Source: Protaetiibacter sp. SSC-01 (GTDB taxonomy: Bacteria; Actinomycetota; Actinomycetes; Actinomycetales; Microbacteriaceae). Taken from it: a stretch of DNA of 64,000 nucleotides. The stretch lies in NCBI RefSeq assembly GCF_014483895.1, contig NZ_CP059987.1:434001-498000 (forward strand), written 5' to 3'. Shown piece after piece: positions 8,721-15,962 of this stretch. The notes below the pieces were generated by a model, which had not been told where the DNA came from, made no database searches, and was given only the letters and a program-made list of their open reading frames with translations. A program made the position numbers and the translations under genes. Numbering within the stretch: the stretch's first letter is position 1; each line of letters begins with the position of its first letter.

Positions 8721-9380
8721 ATGCTGCGGAACACCGTCGACTCCGCGCGTCCGCGTCTGACCGATGACACGGGCGCCGCTGCGCCGACGCCGCTGTTCCT
8801 CGCCTACGTCGTAGCCCTCGTGCTGTCGGCGCTCGCGGCCTTCCGCGGGGGCGTCGACACCCGCGCGACCGTCGACTTCCTGCTGCTCGCGGCGATCGTC
8901 ACGGGCTCGGCGCTCGTGCTCTTCGCGGGGCTCATGATCTGGTCGACGCGCGGGGGCCAGCGTGCCGTCGCGCTCGCCGCGGCCCGGCCGGGGGCGGTCG
9001 TGCTGCGCGCGATGCACGCCCACGGCCTCCGGCGTGCGGTGCGCTCGCTCCGTGTCGAGGCGCAGTACGTGCCCATCGGCCTCACGCTGCTCGCCGACGA
9101 CTCCGGCTTCGAGGTGTGGAGCGGCTCGGCCGAGCACCCGGTGCGCCTCGGCCGCACCCCCTGGGACGGCGTCGTCGACGTGCGCGTCGGGCACGTCTCG
9201 CGGCTCGGGCGTGCGACCGACGGTCTCGTCGTGACGGTCGTCGACGGCGACCGCACGATCGAGCTGCCGTTCGCCGTCGTCGGTGCGGGGTTCGGCGGGC
9301 TGTGGGCCCCGGGCGCGGGCGAGCTCGAGCGCTTCGTCGCGGCGCTGCACGAGCGTCGCACCGACTTCGTGCACGCCTGA
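8721..9380 (+). CDS. Membrane protein of unknown function
   Basis: 219 aa. Two TM helices (about 25-42 and 53-75) are followed by a soluble domain of about 140 residues with alternating beta-strand pattern (RVEAQYVPIGLTLLADDSGFEVWSG, then VDVRVGHVSRLGRATDGLVVTVVDGDRTIELPF). The shape recalls membrane-anchored PH-like or DUF proteins, but no family is recognised. Neighbours do not suggest a pathway: an MFS transporter upstream on the same strand and a convergent membrane protein downstream. It has its own leaderless-type promoter, so it is probably monocistronic. Confidence 0.7.
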   Translation: MLRNTVDSARPRLTDDTGAAAPTPLFLAYVVALVLSALAAFRGGVDTRATVDFLLLAAIVTGSALVLFAGLMIWSTRGGQRAVALAAARPGAVVLRAMHAHGLRRAVRSLRVEAQYVPIGLTLLADDSGFEVWSGSAEHPVRLGRTPWDGVVDVRVGHVSRLGRATDGLVVTVVDGDRTIELPFAVVGAGFGGLWAPGAGELERFVAALHERRTDFVHA

Positions 9381-9406
9381 GGCGTCGGTCGCGAGCCGAC
9401 GGCAGG

Positions 9407-9916
9407 TCAGCGCCGGCGGGGGATGAGCCGCGAGGCCCAGGCTCCCGCCGCCATCGTGGCGCCGACGATCGCGAGCGCCGCGAGCATCCGGGAGTAGTCG
9501 TGGCCGAACGCGTCGCCGACGAGGATCGCGGCGGCGGCCACGGGCACGGCCGTGAGCACCGAGAGCGGCGCGCGGTGCCGCACGTAGAGCCACAGCAGGT
9601 AGGGCACGACGAGCACGATGACGAAGCGCGGGCCCGTGAGCAGCAGCCACATCGCGAGCGTCGCCGGCCCGACCGCGACGACGCGCCGACATCCGCTCGA
9701 AGGCAGCACGCACCAGCCCGCGACGTGCGCGGTCGTGCCCAACGCGAGCACCCACAGCGCCTCGGTGTTGGAGCCCGCGATCGACACCCCGCCGCCGACG
9801 ATGAGCCAGATGCCCGTCCACAGCCGCGTCGCGTGGTCACCCCAGCGCAGGGGGAGGGATGCCGTCGGCTCGCGCCGCGGGCCTGGCGCGGGGGCGGGCA
9901 CGGCGGGCGACGTCAT
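9407..9916 (-). CDS. Small integral membrane protein, unknown function
   Basis: 169 aa from ATG 9916. A longer open frame continues upstream, but the TACGCT box 7 nt before this ATG and the start MTSPAVPAPAPG argue for the shorter form. Five or so hydrophobic segments fill the protein (WTGIWLIVGGGVSIAG; ALWVLALGTTAHVAGWCVL; LAMWLLLTGPRFVIVLVVPYLLWLYV; VLTAVPVAAAAILVGDAFG; MLAALAIVGATMAAG). No family is recognised. It converges with the gene ending at 9380 and is divergent from the phosphodiesterase gene. Confidence 0.7.
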   Translation of the reverse strand: MTSPAVPAPAPGPRREPTASLPLRWGDHATRLWTGIWLIVGGGVSIAGSNTEALWVLALGTTAHVAGWCVLPSSGCRRVVAVGPATLAMWLLLTGPRFVIVLVVPYLLWLYVRHRAPLSVLTAVPVAAAAILVGDAFGHDYSRMLAALAIVGATMAAGAWASRLIPRRR

Positions 9917-9929
9917 GTCTCGGAGCGTA
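9917..9929 (-). promoter_or_regulatory. Leaderless-type promoter (reverse)
   Basis: On the reverse strand TACGCT (9929-9924) ends 7 nt before the ATG at 9916. Confidence 0.5.
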
Positions 9930-9968
9930 GCGGCGCACGACCCCCAGACCGCTCCCGGGAGCCCCGGA

Positions 9969-9980
9969 TAGGGTGGCGGG
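9969..9980 (+). promoter_or_regulatory. Leaderless-type promoter of GDPD gene
   Basis: TAGGGT (9969-9974) ends 6 nt before the tandem ATGATG at 9981. Confidence 0.55.
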
Positions 9981-10961
9981 ATGATGCAGTCGCGGCGCCC
10001 GTGGATCATCGGGCACCGCGGTGCCAGCGGCTACCGGCCTGAGCACACGCGCGCCGCGTACGAGCTCGCCTTCGCACTCGGCGCCGACGCGGTCGAGCCC
10101 GACATCGTCGCCACGAAGGACGGCGTGCTCGTGCTGCGTCACGAGAACGAGATCTCGGGCACGACGGATGTCGCGCGCCGCCTCGAGTTCGCCGACCGGC
10201 ACACGACGAAGCGCTTCGGTCCCGCGAGCATGACGGGCTGGTTCACCGAGGACTTCACGTGGGAGGAGCTCTCGACGCTGCGCGCGACGGAGCGGCTGCC
10301 CGGCATCCGTCAGCACTCGACGACGTTCGACGGGCGCTCCCCGATCATGCGTCTCGACGAGCTGCTGCGGCTCATCGGCGAGGCCTCCGAGCGCCACGGC
10401 CGCCAGCTCGGCCTCGTCGCCGAGATCAAGCACGCCGCGTACTTCGACTCGATCGGGCTGCCCCTCGGCGAGCTCGTGACGGATGCGCTCGCGCGCTTTC
10501 CCGGGCGCCTCGTCGTGGAGAGCTTCGAGGAGACGGTGCTCGGCGACGTGCGGCAGCGCGGTCTCGAGGCGGAGCTCGTCTACCTGTTCGAGGCGACCGG
10601 CACGGCGCCCGACCTCGTGATGAGCCTCGGCTCGGCTGCCCCCGACTACACGGCGCAGCTCGACGACCTCGGTGCGCTCGCCCAGCGCGTGCACGGCATC
10701 AGCGTCGACAAGGGCCGCCTCATCAAGCCCGACGCGCGCGCGGGCGTCGAGCTCGTCGACCGCGCGCACGCCGCGGGCCTCCAGGTCTTCACGTGGACGC
10801 TGCGCCCCGAGAACAAGTTCCTCACGAAGCCGTTCCGCGCCGGCGACTCCGCACAGTGGGGCGACTGGCGGGGCGAGTACGAGGCCATCATCGCGACGGG
10901 AGTCGACGGCGTCTTCGCCGACCACCCCGACCTCGCGATCGCCGCGCGCGACGGCGCCTGA
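9981..10961 (+). CDS. Glycerophosphodiester phosphodiesterase family protein
   Basis: 326 aa. GDPD TIM-barrel motifs are clear: GHRGASGYRPEHT (about 11-23) with the catalytic His pair, EPDIVATKDGVLVLRHE (about 39-55) with metal ligands, VAEIKH (about 144-149) and the C-terminal HAAGLQVFTWTLRPEN. It hydrolyses glycerophosphodiesters such as those from phospholipid turnover to sn-glycerol 3-phosphate and an alcohol. No signal peptide is visible, so it is probably cytoplasmic. The usual GDPD E-N-T is E-H-T here. Monocistronic: the next gene has its own promoter region. Confidence 0.93.
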   Translation: MMQSRRPWIIGHRGASGYRPEHTRAAYELAFALGADAVEPDIVATKDGVLVLRHENEISGTTDVARRLEFADRHTTKRFGPASMTGWFTEDFTWEELSTLRATERLPGIRQHSTTFDGRSPIMRLDELLRLIGEASERHGRQLGLVAEIKHAAYFDSIGLPLGELVTDALARFPGRLVVESFEETVLGDVRQRGLEAELVYLFEATGTAPDLVMSLGSAAPDYTAQLDDLGALAQRVHGISVDKGRLIKPDARAGVELVDRAHAAGLQVFTWTLRPENKFLTKPFRAGDSAQWGDWRGEYEAIIATGVDGVFADHPDLAIAARDGA

Positions 10962-10977
10962 ACCGCGGGACACGCGC

Positions 10978-11015
10978 CCCTGGATTCCGGGACGGGGGAC
11001 AGGGCATTCTTGCCT
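10978..11015 (+). promoter_or_regulatory. Shared motif, copy A (upstream of kinase operon)
   Basis: CCCTGGATTCCGGGAC (10978-10993), 14 nt, then TCTTGCCT (11008-11015), 33 nt before the ATG at 11048. Copies B (15883-15920) and C (18245-18282) have the same two parts with the same 14-nt spacing. Consensus CYCTGGNNNYCGGGAC-N14-TCTYG. It may be a promoter for an alternative (ECF-type) sigma factor or an operator of the adjacent response regulator. Confidence 0.6.
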
Positions 11016-11047
11016 GCAGAGGTCGCGCGACCCGGAAGGATGACGGC

Positions 11048-13075
11048 ATGAGCGCCCCGACGGACGCCGCGCGGTTCGACCCGCGGAGCGCACCCGTGCG
11101 CCCGGGCACTCGCCGGGTGGTCGCGGGTGCGGCCGTGACGACGACCTCGTGGGCGCTCGCGCTCACGGCGATCGTCATGGCTCTCGTCGTCGGCCCGCCG
11201 TACGCGGAGGAGGGCGACTTCACGACCGTCTACCTCGGCTACGCGATCATCTGGGGCGGCGTCGCCGGCATCATCGTGAGCCGCGGCTCGCGACTCGTGG
11301 GCGGCATCCTGTCGGTGCAGTCGATCGGCGCGGGGCTCTCGTGCGTGCTCACGGTCATGCTTCGCTGGGGTCCCGAGGATGCGGCGACGCTCGGGCTGCT
11401 CGCCCACCTCGCCGACCGCCCGTGGATCCCGGGGGCCCTCGCGAGCTTCTCGGTCATGCCGTTGCTGCTCACCTCGCAGCCCCTGTCGCGCCTCACGCGC
11501 GGGCTCGTCGGGCTCGGGCTCGTGCTCGCGGTCATCCCCGTCGTGCTCGCCGCCTTCCGGCAGCGCGAGGGCTCGCCCGCCAACCCGCTCGCGATCCCCG
11601 GAGACGCGATCCAGGAGGTGCTGCGCAACACGATCATCGTGGCCTTCACGGCATCCGTCGCCCTCGCGTTCGTGACCCTCGGGATCGTCGCCTGGCGGCG
11701 CTGGGCGGGTCCCGTCGCCGACCGCCCGGGCCAGGGCTGGATCGTGCTCGGCCAGACGCTGCTCGTGCTGCTCGCCTCGCCGATGTTCCTCGCCGGGTGG
11801 CCCGAGATCGCGATGGTCATCGACAGCGTCGCGCCCCTCGCGCCGCTCGTCGCCCTGCTCTTCATGCCCGCGGCGGTCATCGTCTTCGCGCTCGGCCGGC
11901 GCGTCGGGGGGATCGAGGTCACGGTCAACCGCGCGATCGTCAACGTGCTGCTCGTCGCGGTGCTCGTGCTCACCTACTCGGCCGTCGCGACGACGATCGC
12001 GATCGTGCTTCCCGTCGCGCCGCTCATCGCGGGTGTCATGGGCGTCGCCATCCTCGCGCTCGGCATCGAGCCGCTGCGCATCTGGATCCAGGGGCGCGTC
12101 GACGAGCTCGTCTACGGCGACGCCGCCGACCCCGCGCAGCTCGTGCGCACGCTCGGCGAGCGCGTGCCCGACGACGTCGACGGCGACGACCTGCGGGCGC
12201 TCGCGGGGGAGCTGCGACTCGCGCTGCGCCTCGCGCGCCTCGAGCTGCACTCGGCCGAGATCGGGGGCGTACGCGCCGTGAGCGGGGGCCCGGGCGGACC
12301 GGCCTCCCGCATCCCGCTGCGCGGCTCCAACGGCGAGGTCGGCTGGATCGAGGCCGCCGCCCCCGGGCACCAGCGCGTCGACCGGCGCGTGCTGCGCGTG
12401 CTCGACCAGGTGTCGGGCGTGCTCGCCGTCGCGGTGCGCCTCGCCGACATCAACCGCGACATCCTCGACGCCGGCGAGCGCGCGCGCGAGGTCGGTGCGG
12501 AGGAGCGGCGGATGGTGGCGCGCGAGCTCGACGAGGGCCTCGGCCCCGGGCTCTCCCGCAGCGCAGAGCGCCTCGACCGCGTGCCCGCCCTCGTCGCGAG
12601 CGGCGACCCGACCGCGGCGGCCGAGCTCGCCGGCATCCGCGAGGAGCTCGCCGAGCGCACGACGGAGGTGCGCGACCTCGCCCGCACCCTGCTGCCGGGC
12701 GCCCTCGACTCGGGCGACGTCGACACGGCCTTGCGCGAGCTCGCGGCGCGGTTCTCGAGCGCGCGCCTCGACATCTCGGTCGAGGGGCTCCTCGGCGACG
12801 CGATCCCCGAGGGGCGCGAGGCCGCCGTGCACCACCTCGTCGCGGAGCTCGTGCTGCTCGCGCGCCGCGCGCCCGAGGCCCGCCTCGCGCGCATCGCGAT
12901 CGACGTCGAGCCGCGCTCCGTGCGCATCGCCCTCACGGTCGACGGCCGCGGCCGGCCGTCCGACGAGGCACCCATCCTCGGCTCGGTGCGCGACCGCGCG
13001 GCCGAGCTCGGCGGCACCCTCGACGACGGCGGCACCCAGCGCCTGCGCGAGCTCGTCGTGGAGGTGCCGCGATGA
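11048..13075 (+). CDS. Degenerate NarX/LiaS-type histidine kinase (pseudokinase)
   Basis: 675 aa. About 8-9 TM helices occupy residues 25-350, followed by a GAF-like stretch (about 350-470), a DHp-like helix and a C-terminal ATPase-like region. The layout is the same as in the next gene, its paralogue. The HisKA_3 phospho-acceptor motif RELHD is RELDEG, so the His position is Asp495. The N-box Asn is missing (AELVLLARRA in place of AEAVHNAVRHS) and the G-box is reduced to VDGRGRPS. It therefore probably cannot autophosphorylate and may sense or modulate as a heteromer partner. Strong Shine-Dalgarno CGGAAGGA precedes ATG 11048. It overlaps the next gene by ATGA. Confidence 0.85.
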   Translation: MSAPTDAARFDPRSAPVRPGTRRVVAGAAVTTTSWALALTAIVMALVVGPPYAEEGDFTTVYLGYAIIWGGVAGIIVSRGSRLVGGILSVQSIGAGLSCVLTVMLRWGPEDAATLGLLAHLADRPWIPGALASFSVMPLLLTSQPLSRLTRGLVGLGLVLAVIPVVLAAFRQREGSPANPLAIPGDAIQEVLRNTIIVAFTASVALAFVTLGIVAWRRWAGPVADRPGQGWIVLGQTLLVLLASPMFLAGWPEIAMVIDSVAPLAPLVALLFMPAAVIVFALGRRVGGIEVTVNRAIVNVLLVAVLVLTYSAVATTIAIVLPVAPLIAGVMGVAILALGIEPLRIWIQGRVDELVYGDAADPAQLVRTLGERVPDDVDGDDLRALAGELRLALRLARLELHSAEIGGVRAVSGGPGGPASRIPLRGSNGEVGWIEAAAPGHQRVDRRVLRVLDQVSGVLAVAVRLADINRDILDAGERAREVGAEERRMVARELDEGLGPGLSRSAERLDRVPALVASGDPTAAAELAGIREELAERTTEVRDLARTLLPGALDSGDVDTALRELAARFSSARLDISVEGLLGDAIPEGREAAVHHLVAELVLLARRAPEARLARIAIDVEPRSVRIALTVDGRGRPSDEAPILGSVRDRAAELGGTLDDGGTQRLRELVVEVPR

Positions 13076-15171
13076 CGCCGACCAACCCGACCCACGTGCG
13101 CGGCATCGCGGCCCTCGCCGTGCTCGCGACCTCGTGGGGGCTCGCCCTCGCGTCCATCGCGATCATGTGGGTCTACGAGCTGCCCGAGCTGCCGCTGCCG
13201 GGCGTCTTCCTCTCGGCCTCGCCGCCGCTCGTGCAGTCGCGCTTCGACGAGATCGGGGTGACCGTCGCGATCATCTACGGTGCCCTGAGCGCCGTGCTCA
13301 TCGCGCGTCGCCCCTCCACCGTCGCGGTGATCTTCGCGGTGCACGCGGTCGGCTCGGGCCTCGCCGCCTTCGGCGTGCAGTGGGGCCTGCTCGGCGAGCG
13401 CATCCCCGACCTCCCCCTGTGGGGTCTGCTCGCGCACGCCGCCGGGTGGGGCTACATCCCCGGCACGGTGGCCACCGCGATCGTGCCGCTGCTCGTGCTG
13501 CGCCGCACGCCCGGACGGATCGCGTCCGCGGTCGCGGGGGTCGGCATCGGCCTCGCGATCATCGCGACGCTCGCGGCCCTCGTCAACCAGGCGGCCGTCG
13601 ACCCCGTCACGGGCGGCCCGATCAACCCGCTCGCGATCCCCGACCCCGCTGTGCAGCTCGCGCTGCCCTACATCTATGGCGTCGCCGTCTCGCTCGCGGT
13701 GCTGCTCTCGATCGGCGTCGCCGTGTGGGTCGTGCTCGAGTGGCGGCGCTCGGTGCGCATCCGCCGCGGGCGCCTCGCCTGGCTCGCGGTCGGGCACGCG
13801 TTCCTGTCGTTCTCGTACCTGCTGCTCGTGATCCCCGCGGGCGACGGCGTTCCGAAGCTCGTGTGGGATCTCGGCATGATCGCGCCCGTCGTCGGCCAGA
13901 TCTTCTACCCGTCCGCCGTGCTCGTGCTCATGCTCGGCACGCGCATCCGGGGCATCGACGTCGCGGTGTCGCGCGTGCTGCTGTGGTCGATCCTCGTGGT
14001 CGTCGCGGTCACGGGCTACCTCATCGTCGTCGAGGTGCTCAAGACGACGACCGAGCTCGACCCCGTCGCATCCGGCATCCTCGCGGCCGCCCTCGTGGCG
14101 TTCTCGCTGCAGTGGGGGCGGCGGGGGATCGCGGAGGGCATCGACCGGCTCATCTACGGACCCGATGGCGACCCCGCGAAGCTGCTCGGTCGCCTCGGCG
14201 AGCGCGTGGGCGAGTTCGACTCGGGCGTCGAGGGGCTCACGGGCCTCGCCGCCGCACTGCGCGCGGCCCTCGGGGTGTCGTCGGTCGAGATCGCCCCCGA
14301 CGATCAGGTGTCGCCCGTGATCCTCGTCGGCGAGCCCGCGGGCGAGGCGACGACCGTCGAGCTGCGCGCCGCGGGCGCGCGCATCGGCGAGATCCGCGTG
14401 ACCGCCCGCGCCGGGGAGCGCCTCTCGCGCATGACGTTGCGGCAGCTCGAGGGGCTCGCGGGCGTCGTCGCGACGGCCCTCCGACTCGCCCTCGCGAGCG
14501 CGCGCCTCGGCGATGCACGCGACGCGCTCGTCGCAGCCCGCCAGGCGGAGCGGCGGATGCTGCGCCGAGAGCTCCACGACAGCATCGGCCCGGCGCTCGC
14601 GGGCGTCGGCTTCGGCCTCGCGGCCGTCGACAACCTGCGCATGACCGACCCGTCGGCCGCGGGCGAGCTCGCGTCGCGGCTCGCCCAGGACCTGCGCGAG
14701 CAGCTCGGCGAGGTGCGGCGTGTGGCCCGCAGCGTGCGCGCCGACCGCACCGTCTTCGAGCTCTCGGTCGAGCTCTCGGAGCTCGCGGCGGACTTCGCGG
14801 GCTCGGGCGTCGAGGTGACCGTCGAGGCCCCCGCGGCCTGGCGCGTGCCGGCCCGCGCCATCCGTCCCCTCTACCTCGTCGCGGCGGAGGCCGTGCACAA
14901 CGCCGTGCGCCACTCGGGCGCGTCGACCGTCGCCATCCGCGTGCTCGAGGACGACGGCGGAGTCGTGCTGACGGTCGCCGACGACGGGCACGGCTTCGAG
15001 CCCGCGCGCGTCTCGGGCGGCGTGGGCCTCACGACGATGCGCGAGCACGCCACCGAGGCCGAGGCCGAGCTCGCGCTGCACTCCGGCCCCACCGGCACCA
15101 CGATCACCTTCCGCGTCGCGACCCTCGCGGCCGCACCCACCACCACAGCAACACTGGAGCACACCGCATGA
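13072..15171 (+). CDS. Membrane sensor histidine kinase (HisKA_3 / NarL-partner type)
   Basis: 699 aa. About 8-9 TM helices (residues 10-350), a GAF-like segment (about 370-480), then HisKA_3 with phospho-acceptor His502 in RRELHDSIGPAL. The HATPase domain has an intact N-box (AAEAVHNAVRHSG) and G-boxes DDGHGF and GGVGLTTMREHA. All catalytic elements missing from the upstream paralogue are present here. The gene overlaps both neighbours by ATGA, so kinase pair and regulator are co-translated. The signal is unknown; the many TM helices without a large outer domain suggest sensing in or at the membrane. The two surface-protein genes that follow are likely targets of the system. Confidence 0.92.
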   Translation: MTPTNPTHVRGIAALAVLATSWGLALASIAIMWVYELPELPLPGVFLSASPPLVQSRFDEIGVTVAIIYGALSAVLIARRPSTVAVIFAVHAVGSGLAAFGVQWGLLGERIPDLPLWGLLAHAAGWGYIPGTVATAIVPLLVLRRTPGRIASAVAGVGIGLAIIATLAALVNQAAVDPVTGGPINPLAIPDPAVQLALPYIYGVAVSLAVLLSIGVAVWVVLEWRRSVRIRRGRLAWLAVGHAFLSFSYLLLVIPAGDGVPKLVWDLGMIAPVVGQIFYPSAVLVLMLGTRIRGIDVAVSRVLLWSILVVVAVTGYLIVVEVLKTTTELDPVASGILAAALVAFSLQWGRRGIAEGIDRLIYGPDGDPAKLLGRLGERVGEFDSGVEGLTGLAAALRAALGVSSVEIAPDDQVSPVILVGEPAGEATTVELRAAGARIGEIRVTARAGERLSRMTLRQLEGLAGVVATALRLALASARLGDARDALVAARQAERRMLRRELHDSIGPALAGVGFGLAAVDNLRMTDPSAAGELASRLAQDLREQLGEVRRVARSVRADRTVFELSVELSELAADFAGSGVEVTVEAPAAWRVPARAIRPLYLVAAEAVHNAVRHSGASTVAIRVLEDDGGVVLTVADDGHGFEPARVSGGVGLTTMREHATEAEAELALHSGPTGTTITFRVATLAAAPTTTATLEHTA

Positions 15172-15836
15172 CCGCATCCGAACCCATCCGCGTCGTCGTC
15201 GTCGATGACCACCCGCTCTTCCGCATCGGCATCATCTCGCTGCTCGAGACCCTCGAGGGCGTCGAGGTCGTCGGGTCGGCGGAGACGGCCGACGAGGCCG
15301 TCGAGGTGGTGCTCGCCGCGTCGCCCGCGGTCGTGCTCATGGACCTCGACCTCGCCGCGGGCTCGTCGGGCATCGACGCGACGCGGCGCATCAACCGCGA
15401 GCGCCCCGACATCGGCGTGCTCGTGCTCACGATGCTCGGCGACGACGAGTCGCTCTTCGCGGCCGTGCGCTCGGGCGCCCGCGGTTACCTGCTCAAGACG
15501 GCGGCGCCGGGCGAGGTGCAGCGCGCGATCCACGCGGTCGCCGCGGGCGACATGCTCCTGGGGGCGGATGTCGCGCGCCGGGCCGTCTCGTATCTCACCG
15601 ACGCGAAGCGCTCGGGTGGCAGCCCCTTCCCGGAGCTCACGGAGCGCGAGCGGGAGGTGCTCGACCTCGTGGCGCGCGGTCAGGACAACCCGACGATCGC
15701 CCGCACCCTCGTGCTCACGAACAAGACCGTGCGGAACTACGTGTACGGCATCGCGTCGAAGCTCGGGGCGACCGACCGCTCGGCGCTCATCGTCATGGCG
15801 CGCGAGGCCGGCATCGGCGTGGATTCGCTTACCTGA
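15168..15836 (+). CDS. NarL/FixJ-family response regulator
   Basis: 222 aa. The receiver domain (1-125) has the acidic pair in VVVVDDHPLF, phospho-acceptor Asp59 in VVLMDLDLA, the Thr in VLVLTMLGDD and the Lys in YLLKTAAP. The LuxR-type HTH (about 155-215) begins LTEREREVLDLVARGQDNPTIARTL and contains NKTVRNYVYGIASKLGA. It overlaps the kinase gene by ATGA. Expected role is transcriptional control on phosphorylation by the upstream kinase. The motif shared by the operon and the two following genes (10978, 15883, 18245) is its natural candidate target, though this is inference. Confidence 0.95.
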   Translation: MTASEPIRVVVVDDHPLFRIGIISLLETLEGVEVVGSAETADEAVEVVLAASPAVVLMDLDLAAGSSGIDATRRINRERPDIGVLVLTMLGDDESLFAAVRSGARGYLLKTAAPGEVQRAIHAVAAGDMLLGADVARRAVSYLTDAKRSGGSPFPELTEREREVLDLVARGQDNPTIARTLVLTNKTVRNYVYGIASKLGATDRSALIVMAREAGIGVDSLT

Positions 15837-15882
15837 ACGGGGTTTGGATACCTGAAAAGGGTGTCCAATTGAGGGCATCCGT

Positions 15883-15920
15883 CCCTGGGTCTCGGGACAC
15901 CGGGCCGTGGAGTCTCGGAC
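15883..15920 (+). promoter_or_regulatory. Shared motif, copy B (upstream of first LAxTG gene)
   Basis: CCCTGGGTCTCGGGAC (15883-15898), 14 nt, then TCTCGGAC (15913-15920), 42 nt before the ATG at 15963. Closely matches copy C (18245-18282), including the nucleotides around the second box. Confidence 0.65.
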
Positions 15921-15962
15921 ATCGGCGCGCCTCCGCGCCGAGACCGAGAGGACCACCCCCAC

